This document shows positions 1-8,310 of a DNA stretch of 64,000 nt, one piece after another; within the stretch, counting starts at the first letter, position 1, and every line of letters starts with the position of its first letter. The position numbers and the translations under genes are program-made. The notes under the pieces are model-generated. The model made no database searches. It was not told the DNA's origin and saw nothing but the letters and a program-made list of their open reading frames with translations. The DNA is from Bacteroidota bacterium (GTDB lineage Bacteria; Bacteroidota; Bacteroidia; NORP154): contig JACZWC010000013.1 of the NCBI GenBank assembly GCA_022572355.1, positions 1 to 64,000 of the forward strand, read 5' to 3'.

Positions 1-177
1 AAACAGAATCTGGGCAAAGAACACGATTGGGTAGTGGGTACTGATAAGCAAAAAATACTACCAGCTGGTTATGGTGGAAACATAAAACAAGTCAGGTCTT
101 TACATACCGATTATTTGAACTCTGACAAATGCCCTGACAAGGTTGATCAGGTGTTGTGGGATTTCCTGTGTTTTTAA
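1..177 (+). CDS. C-terminal end of a possible alpha/beta hydrolase (partial)
   Basis: A frame is open from the first base of the window to TAA at 175-177, giving 58 residues with no start codon, so the gene begins outside the window. The segment DWVVGTDKQ followed about 25 residues later by SLHTDYLNS, and a final helix-like VDQVLWDFL, resembles the catalytic Asp and His regions at the end of lipase/esterase-type alpha/beta hydrolases. That family call is an inference from pattern only. What is seen directly is an uninterrupted frame in AT-rich DNA, which makes coding likely. Confidence 0.4.
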   Translation, partial: KQNLGKEHDWVVGTDKQKILPAGYGGNIKQVRSLHTDYLNSDKCPDKVDQVLWDFLCF

Positions 178-190
178 GGCAATCACTTCA

Positions 191-320
191 CTTTTGCAAA
201 ACGTTTGAAAACAGGCAGGTGATGTGTTCTCTAAAACCACTTGATTAACAGGCACTTACATGCAAAAACGCACTTTTGCAAATTGCAAAGCATATATATA
301 GGGCCTGCGCTTTGCAAAAG
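191..320. repeat. Cluster of TTTTGCAAA motifs
   Basis: CTTTTGCAAA occurs at 191-200 and 273-282, and its reverse complement TTTGCAAAAG at 311-320. A shorter TTGCAAAG lies at 284-290, and ACAGGCA appears twice between the copies. A related perfect 16-bp palindrome, CGCTTTTGCAAAAGCG, lies at 373-388 inside the adjacent regulator gene. No gene is seen between 178 and 330. The cluster could be regulatory or a recombination site; nothing here decides it. Confidence 0.4.
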
Positions 321-330
321 TCATAATTAC

Positions 331-561
331 CTAAACTTTAAAATCAAGTAGTTCTTTTAGTTCAATGTCCAACGCTTTTGCAAAAGCGATTAAGGTTATT
401 AGCTTGGGGTTTGCTTTTCCTTGTTCTATTCTAATGACGGTTGATTGGTATGAATCAGCAGCAAGACCTAATTTTTCCTGACTGATTTTTTTACTTTCTC
501 TGATTTTCTTTAGGTGCTTTCCAAATGCTATCAGAGCTTTGTAGTCCCTATCATTTTTCAT
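331..561 (-). CDS. XRE-family helix-turn-helix transcriptional regulator
   Basis: A 76-residue Cro/CI-type DNA-binding protein, essentially one HTH_3 domain. Helices read LKKIRESKKISQEKLG, then SYQSTVIRIEQGKANP, then TLIAFAKALDIELKELL, the classic five-helix XRE order with the recognition helix around STVIRIE. The start at 561 (MKNDRDYK) is preferred over the in-frame ATG at 591, which would add a hydrophobic non-family extension. The gene is divergent from the small gene at 642. A perfect 16-bp palindrome in the shared promoter region fits autoregulation. No toxin partner of the HigB/HipA type is visible beside it. Confidence 0.85.
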   Translation of the reverse strand: MKNDRDYKALIAFGKHLKKIRESKKISQEKLGLAADSYQSTVIRIEQGKANPKLITLIAFAKALDIELKELLDFKV

Positions 562-596
562 TGGGACAATATTCAGGACTATAAAGGGCAATAGTA

Positions 597-612
597 ATAG
601 CGTACACGCTAT
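597..612. promoter_or_regulatory. Palindromic operator candidate for the XRE regulator
   Basis: ATAGCGTACACGCTAT has perfect 7-base arms around AC. It lies in the divergent intergenic region, 36 bp from the regulator start at 561 and 30 bp from the small gene at 642. Symmetric sites of this size between an XRE gene and a divergent gene are typical operators. That this one is bound by the neighbouring regulator is an inference. Confidence 0.5.
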
Positions 613-629
613 GGATAGATATTATTTAT

Positions 630-637
630 TACCTTTG
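630..637 (+). promoter_or_regulatory. Bacteroidota -7 box (TACCTTTG)
   Basis: Matches the TAnnTTTG consensus used by the Bacteroidota primary sigma factor. It ends 4 bases before the ATG at 642, so either the transcript is nearly leaderless or the true start is the internal Met17 of the small gene. No clear -33 TTG is seen at the usual spacing. Confidence 0.35.
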
Positions 638-641
638 GATT

Positions 642-848
642 ATGATAATTCCTAAAACACCGAAATTCACTCAACTGCAATCCCTGGAAATGTATAGCGT
701 CCTGGCAGAGATACACAAAGCATTGGAGGATAAGAAGAACAATAAGGGAGGTTTAAATAAGATATTCCAATATGAGATCGGTTGGTTTGTAGGTATTGGT
801 GAGTTGTTGGATAAAATAAATGGCCAGGCCAGTGAGCTGGCCAAATAA
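642..848 (+). CDS. Small hypothetical protein (68 aa)
   Basis: Not recognised. It encodes 68 residues with a charged middle (KALEDKKNNKGG) and a predicted amphipathic C-terminal half (EIGWFVGIGELLDKING). There is no signal peptide and no obvious metal or catalytic motif. It is divergent from the XRE regulator, with the palindrome at 597-612 between them, so it may be the regulated partner. If the -7 box at 630-637 is real, translation more likely begins at Met17 (MYSVLAEIH). Confidence 0.45.
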   Translation: MIIPKTPKFTQLQSLEMYSVLAEIHKALEDKKNNKGGLNKIFQYEIGWFVGIGELLDKINGQASELAK

Positions 849-973
849 TCCCGTGTTTTTACCCTATTTTAATACAGGGTATTTCTACTCTATTTATTAA
901 TGAAAATTTTGACTATCATTAGACCCCCAAAATTCAAAACCGATTTTTTAACGTAACTAACACCCAGAAACGT

Positions 974-3900
974 ATGAAAAAAATTATCATCACAGCGGCA
1001 CTTGCTTTTTTCTGTGCCACAACTTTTGCCCAGTACAAGCACTGGAATGAAGAAAAACAACAACATGAACAATACAATTCTTACGAAGAATATGTAATTG
1101 AAAAAGCCGAGTTCATCTTTGAAGGAGAAGTTATTGAAAATGTTTTCTTTCAATATGACGACGGTACAGGTTATCCGAAAATATACACCTCAAGCACAAT
1201 GCAAATCAATAAAATTGTTAAAGGAGGAGATAAAATAAAACTTGGCACCATAACTTTCATTGAAAAGGGAGGAATGGGTAAAAATGGTGTGATTCTTAAG
1301 CAAGATTGGTATGGAGCAGGAAGTAAGGGGCTTTTCTTTTGCACCACTTCCGATCATCCTACAACTGGTGAAATTACCTGGATTTGTGACACAAAAAATG
1401 GCTACTCTGAAGATGTGTCTTCTGCCTCTATTACTCCAAATGCTGATAACTCAGTAATAATAACGATGCTTCATCCTATGGGTTTTGGAGAGGGCAAAAA
1501 ATTTAAAACCAAACAGGAATTATATAACTACCTCCACAAACAAGGACATAAAACAATAGAAAAAGAAAATAAGAAGATAGAAGAAGAACCCGTTAAAAAA
1601 AAAGATACTTCTGGTTCTTTAGATGTAATAAGCAAGGAAAACCAGATTAAGTATGCCCAAAACGTACAGAACTATGAGAGATACATGGAGTTTTTGCAGT
1701 CAAGGATTGTTATTGTTGCTAATAAAACAGGCAATAATTGTAAGGAACTGTTTATTTCTGAAATGATTGAAGGTACTGCACAGAACAGAGCTTTAGAACT
1801 TTTTAACCCTTCCGATACTGCGATTGACCTGAGCAATTTTTCTATTCGTATATTCCTGAATGGACAACTTACACCCCTTATTATACCTTTAAGCGGTATT
1901 CTCCCTCCTAAATCTACATTCGTAATAGCACACCCCGCATCCAAGCCAGATATCAAAGCGAAAGCTGATATGCTTGACCCTCAAATGACATTTGACGGAA
2001 ACGATGCGATTGTATTAGAAAAAACCGGAGGAACACAAATTGATAAGATAGGAGAAATAGGAGTGAATCCTGGTAATAGCGGATGGACTTGTACTAATGG
2101 TTCTACTAAAGACTATACTTTAAGAAGAAAGGCAAGCATCGGAAAGGGCGAGTTGGACTGGCAACAATGCAGGCAGCAATGGACTGACCATCCAAAAGAC
2201 AACTCTTCCAACCTTAAACAACATCAAAGTGTTTGCGGTAGTACGGCTTTAGACGAGATTAGTTTTTCGTTTGCCAACGCAGTAGAAACAGGAGTGTCTC
2301 CGAAGTTTTTAGAATTTGATATTGAAGTTTCAACAAATGCCAGTGGAACATATTATGACAATACAGTTCTAAGCATCCAATATAATACAACGGCATTTGG
2401 AACTAATGTTGTTGCCAATGGCAAAATTACCATAACAAAAGGAGCGAATTTTAATAGCATCACCTATATTGATGCCAATACTGTGATGATTGATGATGCT
2501 ACTAATGAAGTAAGGATACCTTTTGGTACTGACCCTGTTGAAGATGGCAATTTAAACAGAACGCTTATTGATGCTATACCTCAACAATTATTTCATGTAA
2601 AAATGGAAATACAAACCTGCAATACCAATTCCCAATTACTATTTGTCAATACGTTCTTTGCAGAATTTTTTTCAGCTTATACACTTAACCCTACCGATAG
2701 TATCAATGCTATTCTTTTTTATGATGACGCTCTTTTTCCAACAAATCAACTGAATAATTTATTATGTGTTCCCAATATAACCAGTTTTACTTCTCCTGTA
2801 TATCCGGGAACTTTCTATCAGGGAACAACCGACACAGATTACCTTATGACCATACAGGGCACAAATTTTGGCGGTACTCAAGGTAATGGGAATGTGTATT
2901 TTTTGAATGCTGATGACGGGGGACAAAGTTATATCTCTTTAAATGATTATGATTCTATTATATGGAGCGATAATGAAATACAAATAATAATGCCATCTGT
3001 TATTAATATATTACCCCTTCCACTATTTGAAGCGGCAACGCCAGGTAGTGGCATCTTTTATGTAAAAACGAACTCAGGGGATTCTGTATTAAGCAGTACA
3101 CCCGTTGACATGCCCTATGCCATTAAAAATGCGTTTTTTTCAACTCTACCTGAGAAAAAGGTAAGAATGGATTTAATGAATAATGAAGTAATTGATTCAG
3201 TTGCTATTGAATTTAGATTATCTACAAGCATAACCAATCACTCTAACCCTATGGTTGAAGCAATCGCAAGAAGGGCGATTGAAGATTGGGCCTGCCTTAC
3301 AGGAGCATGGTTTGAAATAGGTCCTGAAACTACCATCAGTAGTACTTCTCCCGACGGTGTTTCAGTGGTACACTTTGTGAGTTCGTTTACAGACCCTACA
3401 ACATTAGCTGAAACTGAAATGCACCAAGCCACATTAGGTATTTGTGAGGATTTTAGCGGCAATAAGCATGTGTGGCCAACGGAAATAGACATTGCTATAC
3501 TGTTAGACCCTACAACAATAGGTGCAGCCCCCTGGCACTTTGATACAATTAACGCTCTACCCGCAGGGAAAACTGATTTTTTTGAAGTTACATTGCATGA
3601 AGTCGGCCATGCTGTTTTACTTGGGCATGTTAATTATGATGATCTTATGTTTTATAAGCCTCTGTTTGACCCCGCTGATTCTATACCAGAATTTAGTAGA
3701 AGATATATTTCCGCCATAGATCAAACGGCGGGAATTAATGTAGTCGTTAAAGGAGCGGGGGTTACTTTAGACCTGTCCACTTGTGGGGGTACTGATGTAG
3801 GAACATTAATTATACTGCCAGCGGATCAAAGCTGTGTTAATTTAGTAAGCGCCAAAGGGCTAAGTAGAACAAATAGTAGTTTTATTAACACATATCCCAA

Positions 3901-4132
3901 CCCTGCGGGAAATCAAGGATTCAACATTTCCTATGAGCTTACCAATAAATCCTTTGTTCAGTTTAGATTGATAGACTATACCGGCAAACAAATTCTTTTG
4001 ATTGATAATGGCTATTTACCTGCTGGTAAACACAAAGAACAAATCAACACAAATCAGCTTACTTCAGGGTTTTATTTTTTGGTAGCCAACATTGGCGGGA
4101 ATGTTCAGACAAAGAAGATCATAAAACTGTAA
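974..4132 (+). CDS. Secreted T9SS protein with lamin-tail, IPT and metzincin-like protease domains
   Basis: 1052 residues, exported. Residues 1-20 form a Sec signal peptide ending TTFAQ. A lamin-tail domain lies at about 260-370 (LFISEMIEGTAQNRALELFNP is its first strand pair), and an IPT/TIG-like domain at about 610-690 (LMTIQGTNFGGTQGNG). A zinc protease region spans about 720-900 with HEVGHAVLLGH at 875-885 and a possible Met-turn DDLMF just after. The metzincin consensus Gly after the second His is Leu here. The last 75 residues (TYPNPAGNQGF onward) are a type A T9SS sorting domain ending TKKIIKL. It is probably a surface or secreted protease; substrate unknown. The next gene starts 6 bases downstream, so the two are likely co-transcribed. 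Confidence 0.85.
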   Translation: MKKIIITAALAFFCATTFAQYKHWNEEKQQHEQYNSYEEYVIEKAEFIFEGEVIENVFFQYDDGTGYPKIYTSSTMQINKIVKGGDKIKLGTITFIEKGGMGKNGVILKQDWYGAGSKGLFFCTTSDHPTTGEITWICDTKNGYSEDVSSASITPNADNSVIITMLHPMGFGEGKKFKTKQELYNYLHKQGHKTIEKENKKIEEEPVKKKDTSGSLDVISKENQIKYAQNVQNYERYMEFLQSRIVIVANKTGNNCKELFISEMIEGTAQNRALELFNPSDTAIDLSNFSIRIFLNGQLTPLIIPLSGILPPKSTFVIAHPASKPDIKAKADMLDPQMTFDGNDAIVLEKTGGTQIDKIGEIGVNPGNSGWTCTNGSTKDYTLRRKASIGKGELDWQQCRQQWTDHPKDNSSNLKQHQSVCGSTALDEISFSFANAVETGVSPKFLEFDIEVSTNASGTYYDNTVLSIQYNTTAFGTNVVANGKITITKGANFNSITYIDANTVMIDDATNEVRIPFGTDPVEDGNLNRTLIDAIPQQLFHVKMEIQTCNTNSQLLFVNTFFAEFFSAYTLNPTDSINAILFYDDALFPTNQLNNLLCVPNITSFTSPVYPGTFYQGTTDTDYLMTIQGTNFGGTQGNGNVYFLNADDGGQSYISLNDYDSIIWSDNEIQIIMPSVINILPLPLFEAATPGSGIFYVKTNSGDSVLSSTPVDMPYAIKNAFFSTLPEKKVRMDLMNNEVIDSVAIEFRLSTSITNHSNPMVEAIARRAIEDWACLTGAWFEIGPETTISSTSPDGVSVVHFVSSFTDPTTLAETEMHQATLGICEDFSGNKHVWPTEIDIAILLDPTTIGAAPWHFDTINALPAGKTDFFEVTLHEVGHAVLLGHVNYDDLMFYKPLFDPADSIPEFSRRYISAIDQTAGINVVVKGAGVTLDLSTCGGTDVGTLIILPADQSCVNLVSAKGLSRTNSSFINTYPNPAGNQGFNISYELTNKSFVQFRLIDYTGKQILLIDNGYLPAGKHKEQINTNQLTSGFYFLVANIGGNVQTKKIIKL

Positions 4133-4138
4133 GTTCAA

Positions 4139-4729
4139 ATGCGGATAATTATAATTGCCGTAATACTACTCAACTTACATTTCGGGTTACTGGCCCAAAA
4201 CGAACCTACCCTTGATATAGTACCTAACCCATTTGTAGACACAACCTCATTTATTTTCACTCTACCAATAAGTGATACCGTTTCTTTAGTCGTTTATGAT
4301 CGTTGGGGACAGCTAATAGATAGCACTATTAAAGAACAGCTATTTCCGCAAGGCACACATACTGTAATTTTTGTTGGTGATACCTTGCCTGAAGATGTGT
4401 ACTATGTTGCTCTGATTGTTGATACCAACGTGGTTCCTAAGTACCTTATTAAGTTAGATCAACTCGTAGGACTTAAAGATGATAAGCTGGAAGAACAACA
4501 CATAACTATCTATCCCAACCCCACAACCGGACTGATCACTATTACCAACCTACCCAAAGAAACTATCAGGATCACCGTTTACAACATCCTGGGTGAGTTG
4601 GTGCATAATCAGGAACTGAACGATTCAAATAAACCATCAGTTGACCTATCCGCATTACCTGATGGATTATACTTCATACAACTGGAACACGGCCAAATGA
4701 CCTTTAGAAAGAAGGTCATTAAACAATAG
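4139..4729 (+). CDS. Exported protein made of two tandem T9SS sorting-type modules
   Basis: 196 residues. After a signal peptide (1-20, ending FGLLAQ) come two modules of the same architecture. Module 1 at about 24-107 has VPNPFVDTTSF and LVVYDRWGQLID. Module 2 at about 120-196 has YPNPTTGLITI, ITVYNILGELV and DGLYFIQLEHG. The second is a standard type A T9SS C-terminal domain ending KKVIKQ; the first looks like a diverged relative. There is no separate cargo domain. It follows the protease gene by 6 bases, which suggests a shared operon and perhaps a role as a surface partner of that protein (inference). Confidence 0.8.
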   Translation: MRIIIIAVILLNLHFGLLAQNEPTLDIVPNPFVDTTSFIFTLPISDTVSLVVYDRWGQLIDSTIKEQLFPQGTHTVIFVGDTLPEDVYYVALIVDTNVVPKYLIKLDQLVGLKDDKLEEQHITIYPNPTTGLITITNLPKETIRITVYNILGELVHNQELNDSNKPSVDLSALPDGLYFIQLEHGQMTFRKKVIKQ

Positions 4730-4816
4730 GTTCAAAAGAAGATTGTGCTAAAAAGAGGTTTGTTATCCCTGTATCACAGGATACATACGATAGAGTACTT
4801 TTAAATAGCCAAAGGT

Positions 4817-5053
4817 ATGAGTGATGTAGCATCAAAAATAAAATCAATAATTGCGGAAAAATTAGGAGTTGATGAAACTGAAATAACTAACGATGCAAGG
4901 TTCTTGGAAGATTTAGGAGCGGATAGCCTGGATACTGTTGAGATTATAATGGAATTAGAGAACGAATTTGGCTTTACCATTCCAGACGAAGTTGCCGAAG
5001 AAATGAAAACAGTAGGCCAGGTAATTGATTACATTGTACAGAATCATATTTAG
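4817..5053 (+). CDS. acpP: Acyl carrier protein
   Basis: 78 residues, the full length of a type II acyl carrier protein. The phosphopantetheine attachment site is Ser37 in [10 protein letters not shown], and the acidic helix II that docks synthases ([11 protein letters not shown]) is intact. The gene is not beside fabF or rnc, the usual neighbours of the housekeeping copy, so it may be a second, pathway-specific carrier. A near-consensus -7 box (TACTTTTA, 4796-4803) lies 13 bases before the ATG. A 69-residue protein of unknown function follows 14 bases downstream. Confidence 0.93.
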   Translation: MSDVASKIKSIIAEKLGVDETEITNDARFLEDLGADSLDTVEIIMELENEFGFTIPDEVAEEMKTVGQVIDYIVQNHI

Positions 5054-5067
5054 AGCATTTTAATATT

Positions 5068-5277
5068 ATGACATTCGTAGGTTGGATAGAATTAGAAGAT
5101 AAAATGTTCATGGTCAGTAAAAACGATCAGAACATAGCCATTGAAAAGTATAAAGGGGGCAGTAAAGTTATAGGGAGTTTAAAATCAATGACCAAAGTAG
5201 ATTTTAAGGAGTTTATGAATACGTTAAATATTGATACGGCAACTTTACCCAAAGGTATTCTGCAATTACTGAATTAA
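5068..5277 (+). CDS. Small hypothetical protein after acpP (69 aa)
   Basis: Not recognised. A 69-residue protein beginning MTFVGWIELEDKMFMVSK, mixed alpha/beta in character, without signal peptide or membrane segment. It starts 14 bases after the acyl carrier protein stop and ends about 60 bases before a terminator-like hairpin, so the two genes probably form one transcript. A functional link to the carrier protein is suggested by position only. Confidence 0.55.
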   Translation: MTFVGWIELEDKMFMVSKNDQNIAIEKYKGGSKVIGSLKSMTKVDFKEFMNTLNIDTATLPKGILQLLN

Positions 5278-5337
5278 ATCGCTTCATCCCACAAAATAAG
5301 AAGTAAGAATCAGAATAAGAGGTAAGAATTAATAAGA

Positions 5338-5369
5338 AAGGCCTGGATGAAAGTTCAGACCTTTTTTTC
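5338..5369 (+). terminator. Rho-independent terminator
   Basis: AAGGCCTG at 5338-5345 pairs with CAGACCTT at 5356-5363 with one C/A mismatch, followed by a run of T residues. It closes the acyl carrier protein/69-residue protein unit. Confidence 0.65.
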
Positions 5370-5395
5370 TTGTATCTTTACCGGAAAATACACTC

Positions 5396-8209
5396 TTGAT
5401 TTTGTCCGGAAAAATTCATAACTTCTCTCTGTGTGTGTGGGCATGTCTGCTGCTAATCTCACTCCCTCTTTTATCTGTCGCACAAAATGATACTTTCCCT
5501 GAGCCAAAAGTAGTAAAAGCCGGAACTCCTAAAATTGTTAAAGCAGGAAAACCTAAACCTGTTGATGCCGGTATTCTCTATACTTTCCGCAATTACGGTG
5601 TAGATGAGGGCATCATACAATCTCAGGTGGTTTCAATGTGCGAAGATAGTAGGGGCAATGTATGGTTCGGAACGCTGGGCGGTGTTACAAAATACGATGG
5701 CGAAACCTTTACCCATTTTACCACGAAAGAGGGCCTGAGCCATAACCAAGTCTGGAGCATCTTAGAGGACAAAAGCGGAAACCTTTGGTTCGGTACATAC
5801 GGGGGTGGAGTTAATAAATACGATGGCGAAACCTTTACCCATTTTACCACGAAAGAGGGCCTGAGCCATAACACCGTGTATAGCATCTTAGAGGACAAAA
5901 GCGGAAACCTTTGGTTCGGTACAAACGGGGGTGGAGTTAATAAATACGATGGCGAAACCTTTACCCATTTTACCACGAAAGAGGGCCTGAGCCATAACAC
6001 GGCCATCGGCTTGGTTGAGGATAATAGGGGTAAGATATGGATAGGCACATACGGAAAAGGCGTTTGTGTGCTGCACGATGGCGGGCGCGTTATGGGCGGA
6101 GAGAAAGAGGACACGGCTAAGTATGCCTATAAATGGACGTATATAAATACAAGTAATGGTTTGGCTGATGATGGCGTGGTTTCATTGGTGTTTGATGCAG
6201 AGGGATACGTATGGGCCGGAACGAACAAAGGGATTAGCAGGATTAATACTGAAACGTTTGAGGTAAGGTCTTATACGAAGTTAGAGGGTTTTTCAGGTAT
6301 AGAATGTAACCAAAATGCAAGTTATCTTGACAGCAAGGGTAATTTATGGTTTGGTACGGAGGGGGTAACCAAATTCAACCCAAAAGCAGATTGGCAGAAT
6401 AAGTTAGAGCCTCAAACGTATATTAAGGCAATCAGGTTGTTTTTTGAGGATGTTGAATGGAGAATTGACACTACTGATACAAATAGGGGCGCAGATAAAT
6501 TGGCGGGTGTAGAGTTCACGGGGGTTACTAAATGGTCACATTTGCCTGAGAATTTGGTGTTGCCCTATGATAAAAATCACTTAACATTTGAGTATGTAGG
6601 TATTTCGTTAAAGATACCTGAGAAGGTGCGATACCAATTTATGCTTGAGGGATTAGACAAGGATTGGTCGCCTGTAACGAAAAAGACAGAGGCAACCTAT
6701 TCAAACATTCCTCCTGGTGAATATACTTTTATGGTTAAGGCATCAAATGATGAGGGGGTGTGGAATGACAACAGTGTGAATATAACGATAAATATAACCC
6801 CGCCCTGGTGGCAAACGTGGTTGTTTAGAATATCGGCAATTATAGCTTTGATCAGTGCTGTTATCACTTACATTAGAATAAGAGAACGGGGCCTGAAAGC
6901 AAGACAAAGGTTGTTGAAAAAGACTGTGGCTGAAAGAACAAAGGAATTAAGAGAAGAAAAAGAAAAGGTTGAGGAAATCAATATTGAACTGGAAAAGCTG
7001 TCTATTGTAGCCAGTAAAACGGATAATGCTGTGATAATTGCCAATGCGAAAGGAGAAATTGAATGGGTGAATGAAGCTCTTACCCGCATGACCGGATATA
7101 CTTTAGATGAATATAAGAAAGAAAAGGGCAATACAATGCAAGAAATTAGTGCAAACCCTGAAATTGAAGATTTGATAAAGGAATGTATTAAAAAAAGGCA
7201 ATCGGCAGTTTATGAAGTTTTGAATACGACAAAAGAGGGCAAAGATTTTTGGACGCAAACAACGCTAACCCCAATATTGGATGAAGCGGGAAAATTAAGA
7301 CGGTTGGTAGCGGTTGATACGGATATTACAGAACTGAAAAGAGCAGAAGAAGAAATAAGGAAAAGTAAAGAAGAAATTGAGGAACAGAACAAGGATGTGC
7401 TTGCAAGCATCCGTTATGCCAGCTTGATACAACAGGCAATATTGCCTAAAGTTACTGAAATGCAGGAGCATTTGCCGGAGATATTTGTTTTGTATAAACC
7501 CAAAGACATTGTAAGCGGTGATTTTTATTGGTTTGCCATGCAAGGTAAAAGATCAATCATTGCCGCCTGTGATTGCACTGGCCACGGTGTGCCGGGCGCA
7601 TTTGTGAGTATGGTAGGAAATGACCTGCTTAATCAGATAGTTATTGAAAGACAAGTAGATAACCCTTCTGAAATATTAAAAAAGCTGCATGATGGTGTGG
7701 TGTATGCACTCGGGCAAAAAGCAGAGCATACAACTTCTTCGGGAACGGTACAGGACGGTATGGACATGGCATTGTGCAGTATTGACATGGATAAGAAAGA
7801 GATATTGTTTTCAGGAGCGATACGGCCTATGTGGTTGATAACAAAAAACGGTTCAAACCATCCGGCAGAGTTCAAGAGAACAACAAAGGGCGATTATGAG
7901 CTTGTACAAATAAGAGGCGACAGGTTTGGCATAGGGGGTGTGCAGGTGAAGTTAGAGCCAACATTTACCACTCATAAGATAAAGGTTGAAAAAGGAGATA
8001 CAATTTATATGTCGTCAGACGGCTACCCTGATCAATTTGGCGGGATTAAGAATAAAAAATATTCAAGGAAAAGGTTACTGGATTTTTTATTAAGTATTCA
8101 GGATTTGAGTATGGAAGAACAAAAAGAAAAGTTAGACCAGGAAGTTGAGAACTGGCGGGGCGAGTATGAGCAAACGGATGATATAACGGTTATCGGGATA
8201 CGGATTTGA
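5396..8209 (+). CDS. Beta-propeller/PAS sensor with SpoIIE-type PP2C phosphatase
   Basis: 937 residues. A signal peptide (1-29, ending LLSVAQ) leads a periplasmic two-component-regulator propeller (about 55-330, repeats of the type NLWFGTYGGGVNKYDGETF). A Y_Y_Y domain follows at about 395-460, one membrane helix near 465-490 (WLFRISAIIALISAVITYI), a coiled coil near 500-545, a PAS/PAC domain at about 535-655, and a SpoIIE/PP2C phosphatase at 670-937 (GDFYWFAMQ, CDCTGHGVPGAF, QTDDITVIGI). There is no histidine kinase domain. The protein would sense an outside signal and dephosphorylate a Ser/Thr-phosphorylated partner; the SiaC gene downstream is the obvious candidate. Translation starts at TTG, with no ATG nearby and a near-consensus box TATCTTTA about 18 bases upstream. 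Confidence 0.88.
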   Translation: MILSGKIHNFSLCVWACLLLISLPLLSVAQNDTFPEPKVVKAGTPKIVKAGKPKPVDAGILYTFRNYGVDEGIIQSQVVSMCEDSRGNVWFGTLGGVTKYDGETFTHFTTKEGLSHNQVWSILEDKSGNLWFGTYGGGVNKYDGETFTHFTTKEGLSHNTVYSILEDKSGNLWFGTNGGGVNKYDGETFTHFTTKEGLSHNTAIGLVEDNRGKIWIGTYGKGVCVLHDGGRVMGGEKEDTAKYAYKWTYINTSNGLADDGVVSLVFDAEGYVWAGTNKGISRINTETFEVRSYTKLEGFSGIECNQNASYLDSKGNLWFGTEGVTKFNPKADWQNKLEPQTYIKAIRLFFEDVEWRIDTTDTNRGADKLAGVEFTGVTKWSHLPENLVLPYDKNHLTFEYVGISLKIPEKVRYQFMLEGLDKDWSPVTKKTEATYSNIPPGEYTFMVKASNDEGVWNDNSVNITINITPPWWQTWLFRISAIIALISAVITYIRIRERGLKARQRLLKKTVAERTKELREEKEKVEEINIELEKLSIVASKTDNAVIIANAKGEIEWVNEALTRMTGYTLDEYKKEKGNTMQEISANPEIEDLIKECIKKRQSAVYEVLNTTKEGKDFWTQTTLTPILDEAGKLRRLVAVDTDITELKRAEEEIRKSKEEIEEQNKDVLASIRYASLIQQAILPKVTEMQEHLPEIFVLYKPKDIVSGDFYWFAMQGKRSIIAACDCTGHGVPGAFVSMVGNDLLNQIVIERQVDNPSEILKKLHDGVVYALGQKAEHTTSSGTVQDGMDMALCSIDMDKKEILFSGAIRPMWLITKNGSNHPAEFKRTTKGDYELVQIRGDRFGIGGVQVKLEPTFTTHKIKVEKGDTIYMSSDGYPDQFGGIKNKKYSRKRLLDFLLSIQDLSMEEQKEKLDQEVENWRGEYEQTDDITVIGIRI
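5690..5998 (+). repeat. 126-bp tandem repeat inside the propeller coding region
   Basis: Copies begin at 5690, 5816 and 5942 (exact 126-bp period, 42 codons); the third is partial. The first 57 bases of all three are identical, and the first two full copies differ at only a few positions. Such base-level identity, including silent positions, points to recent duplication or gene conversion. Confidence 0.9.
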
Positions 8210-8212
8210 TAT

Positions 8213-8220
8213 TATCTTTG
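8213..8220 (+). promoter_or_regulatory. Bacteroidota -7 box (TATCTTTG)
   Basis: Exact TAnnTTTG match ending 6 bases before the ATG at 8227. It suggests that the small peptide gene and siaC have their own promoter in addition to any read-through from the phosphatase gene. Confidence 0.5.
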
Positions 8221-8226
8221 TAAAAA

Positions 8227-8310
8227 ATGGAACTGAAATTTAAAAGGTATAGAAAGAAAGAATTAGTGGGAATCACTGTACTTGATGCGTCAAAAAGAAA
8301 AACACATTAA
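8227..8310 (+). CDS. Small basic peptide (27 aa) coupled to siaC
   Basis: ATG at 8227 to TAA at 8308-8310 gives a 27-residue Lys/Arg-rich peptide (MELKFKRYRKKELVGITVL at the start). The stop overlaps the siaC start in TAATG, the classic translational-coupling arrangement, and a -7 box lies just upstream. It may be a leader peptide that couples translation, or a functional microprotein. No family is recognised. Confidence 0.4.
   Translation: MELKFKRYRKKELVGITVLDASKRKTH

Noticed and set aside
890..1153. 87-residue minus-strand frame
   Set aside because: It overlaps the well-supported signal peptide and N-terminus of the gene at 974 and is Phe-rich from antisense AAA/GAA codons.
5690..5998. 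CRISPR-like spacing of repeats
   Set aside because: Units are contiguous in-frame coding repeats of 126 bp without unique spacers of CRISPR size; the same holds for the 48-bp array in rpsP.
5623..6114. 163-residue minus-strand frame with 42-residue repeats
   Set aside because: It is an antisense reading of the 126-bp tandem repeat in the propeller gene, with no start signals.
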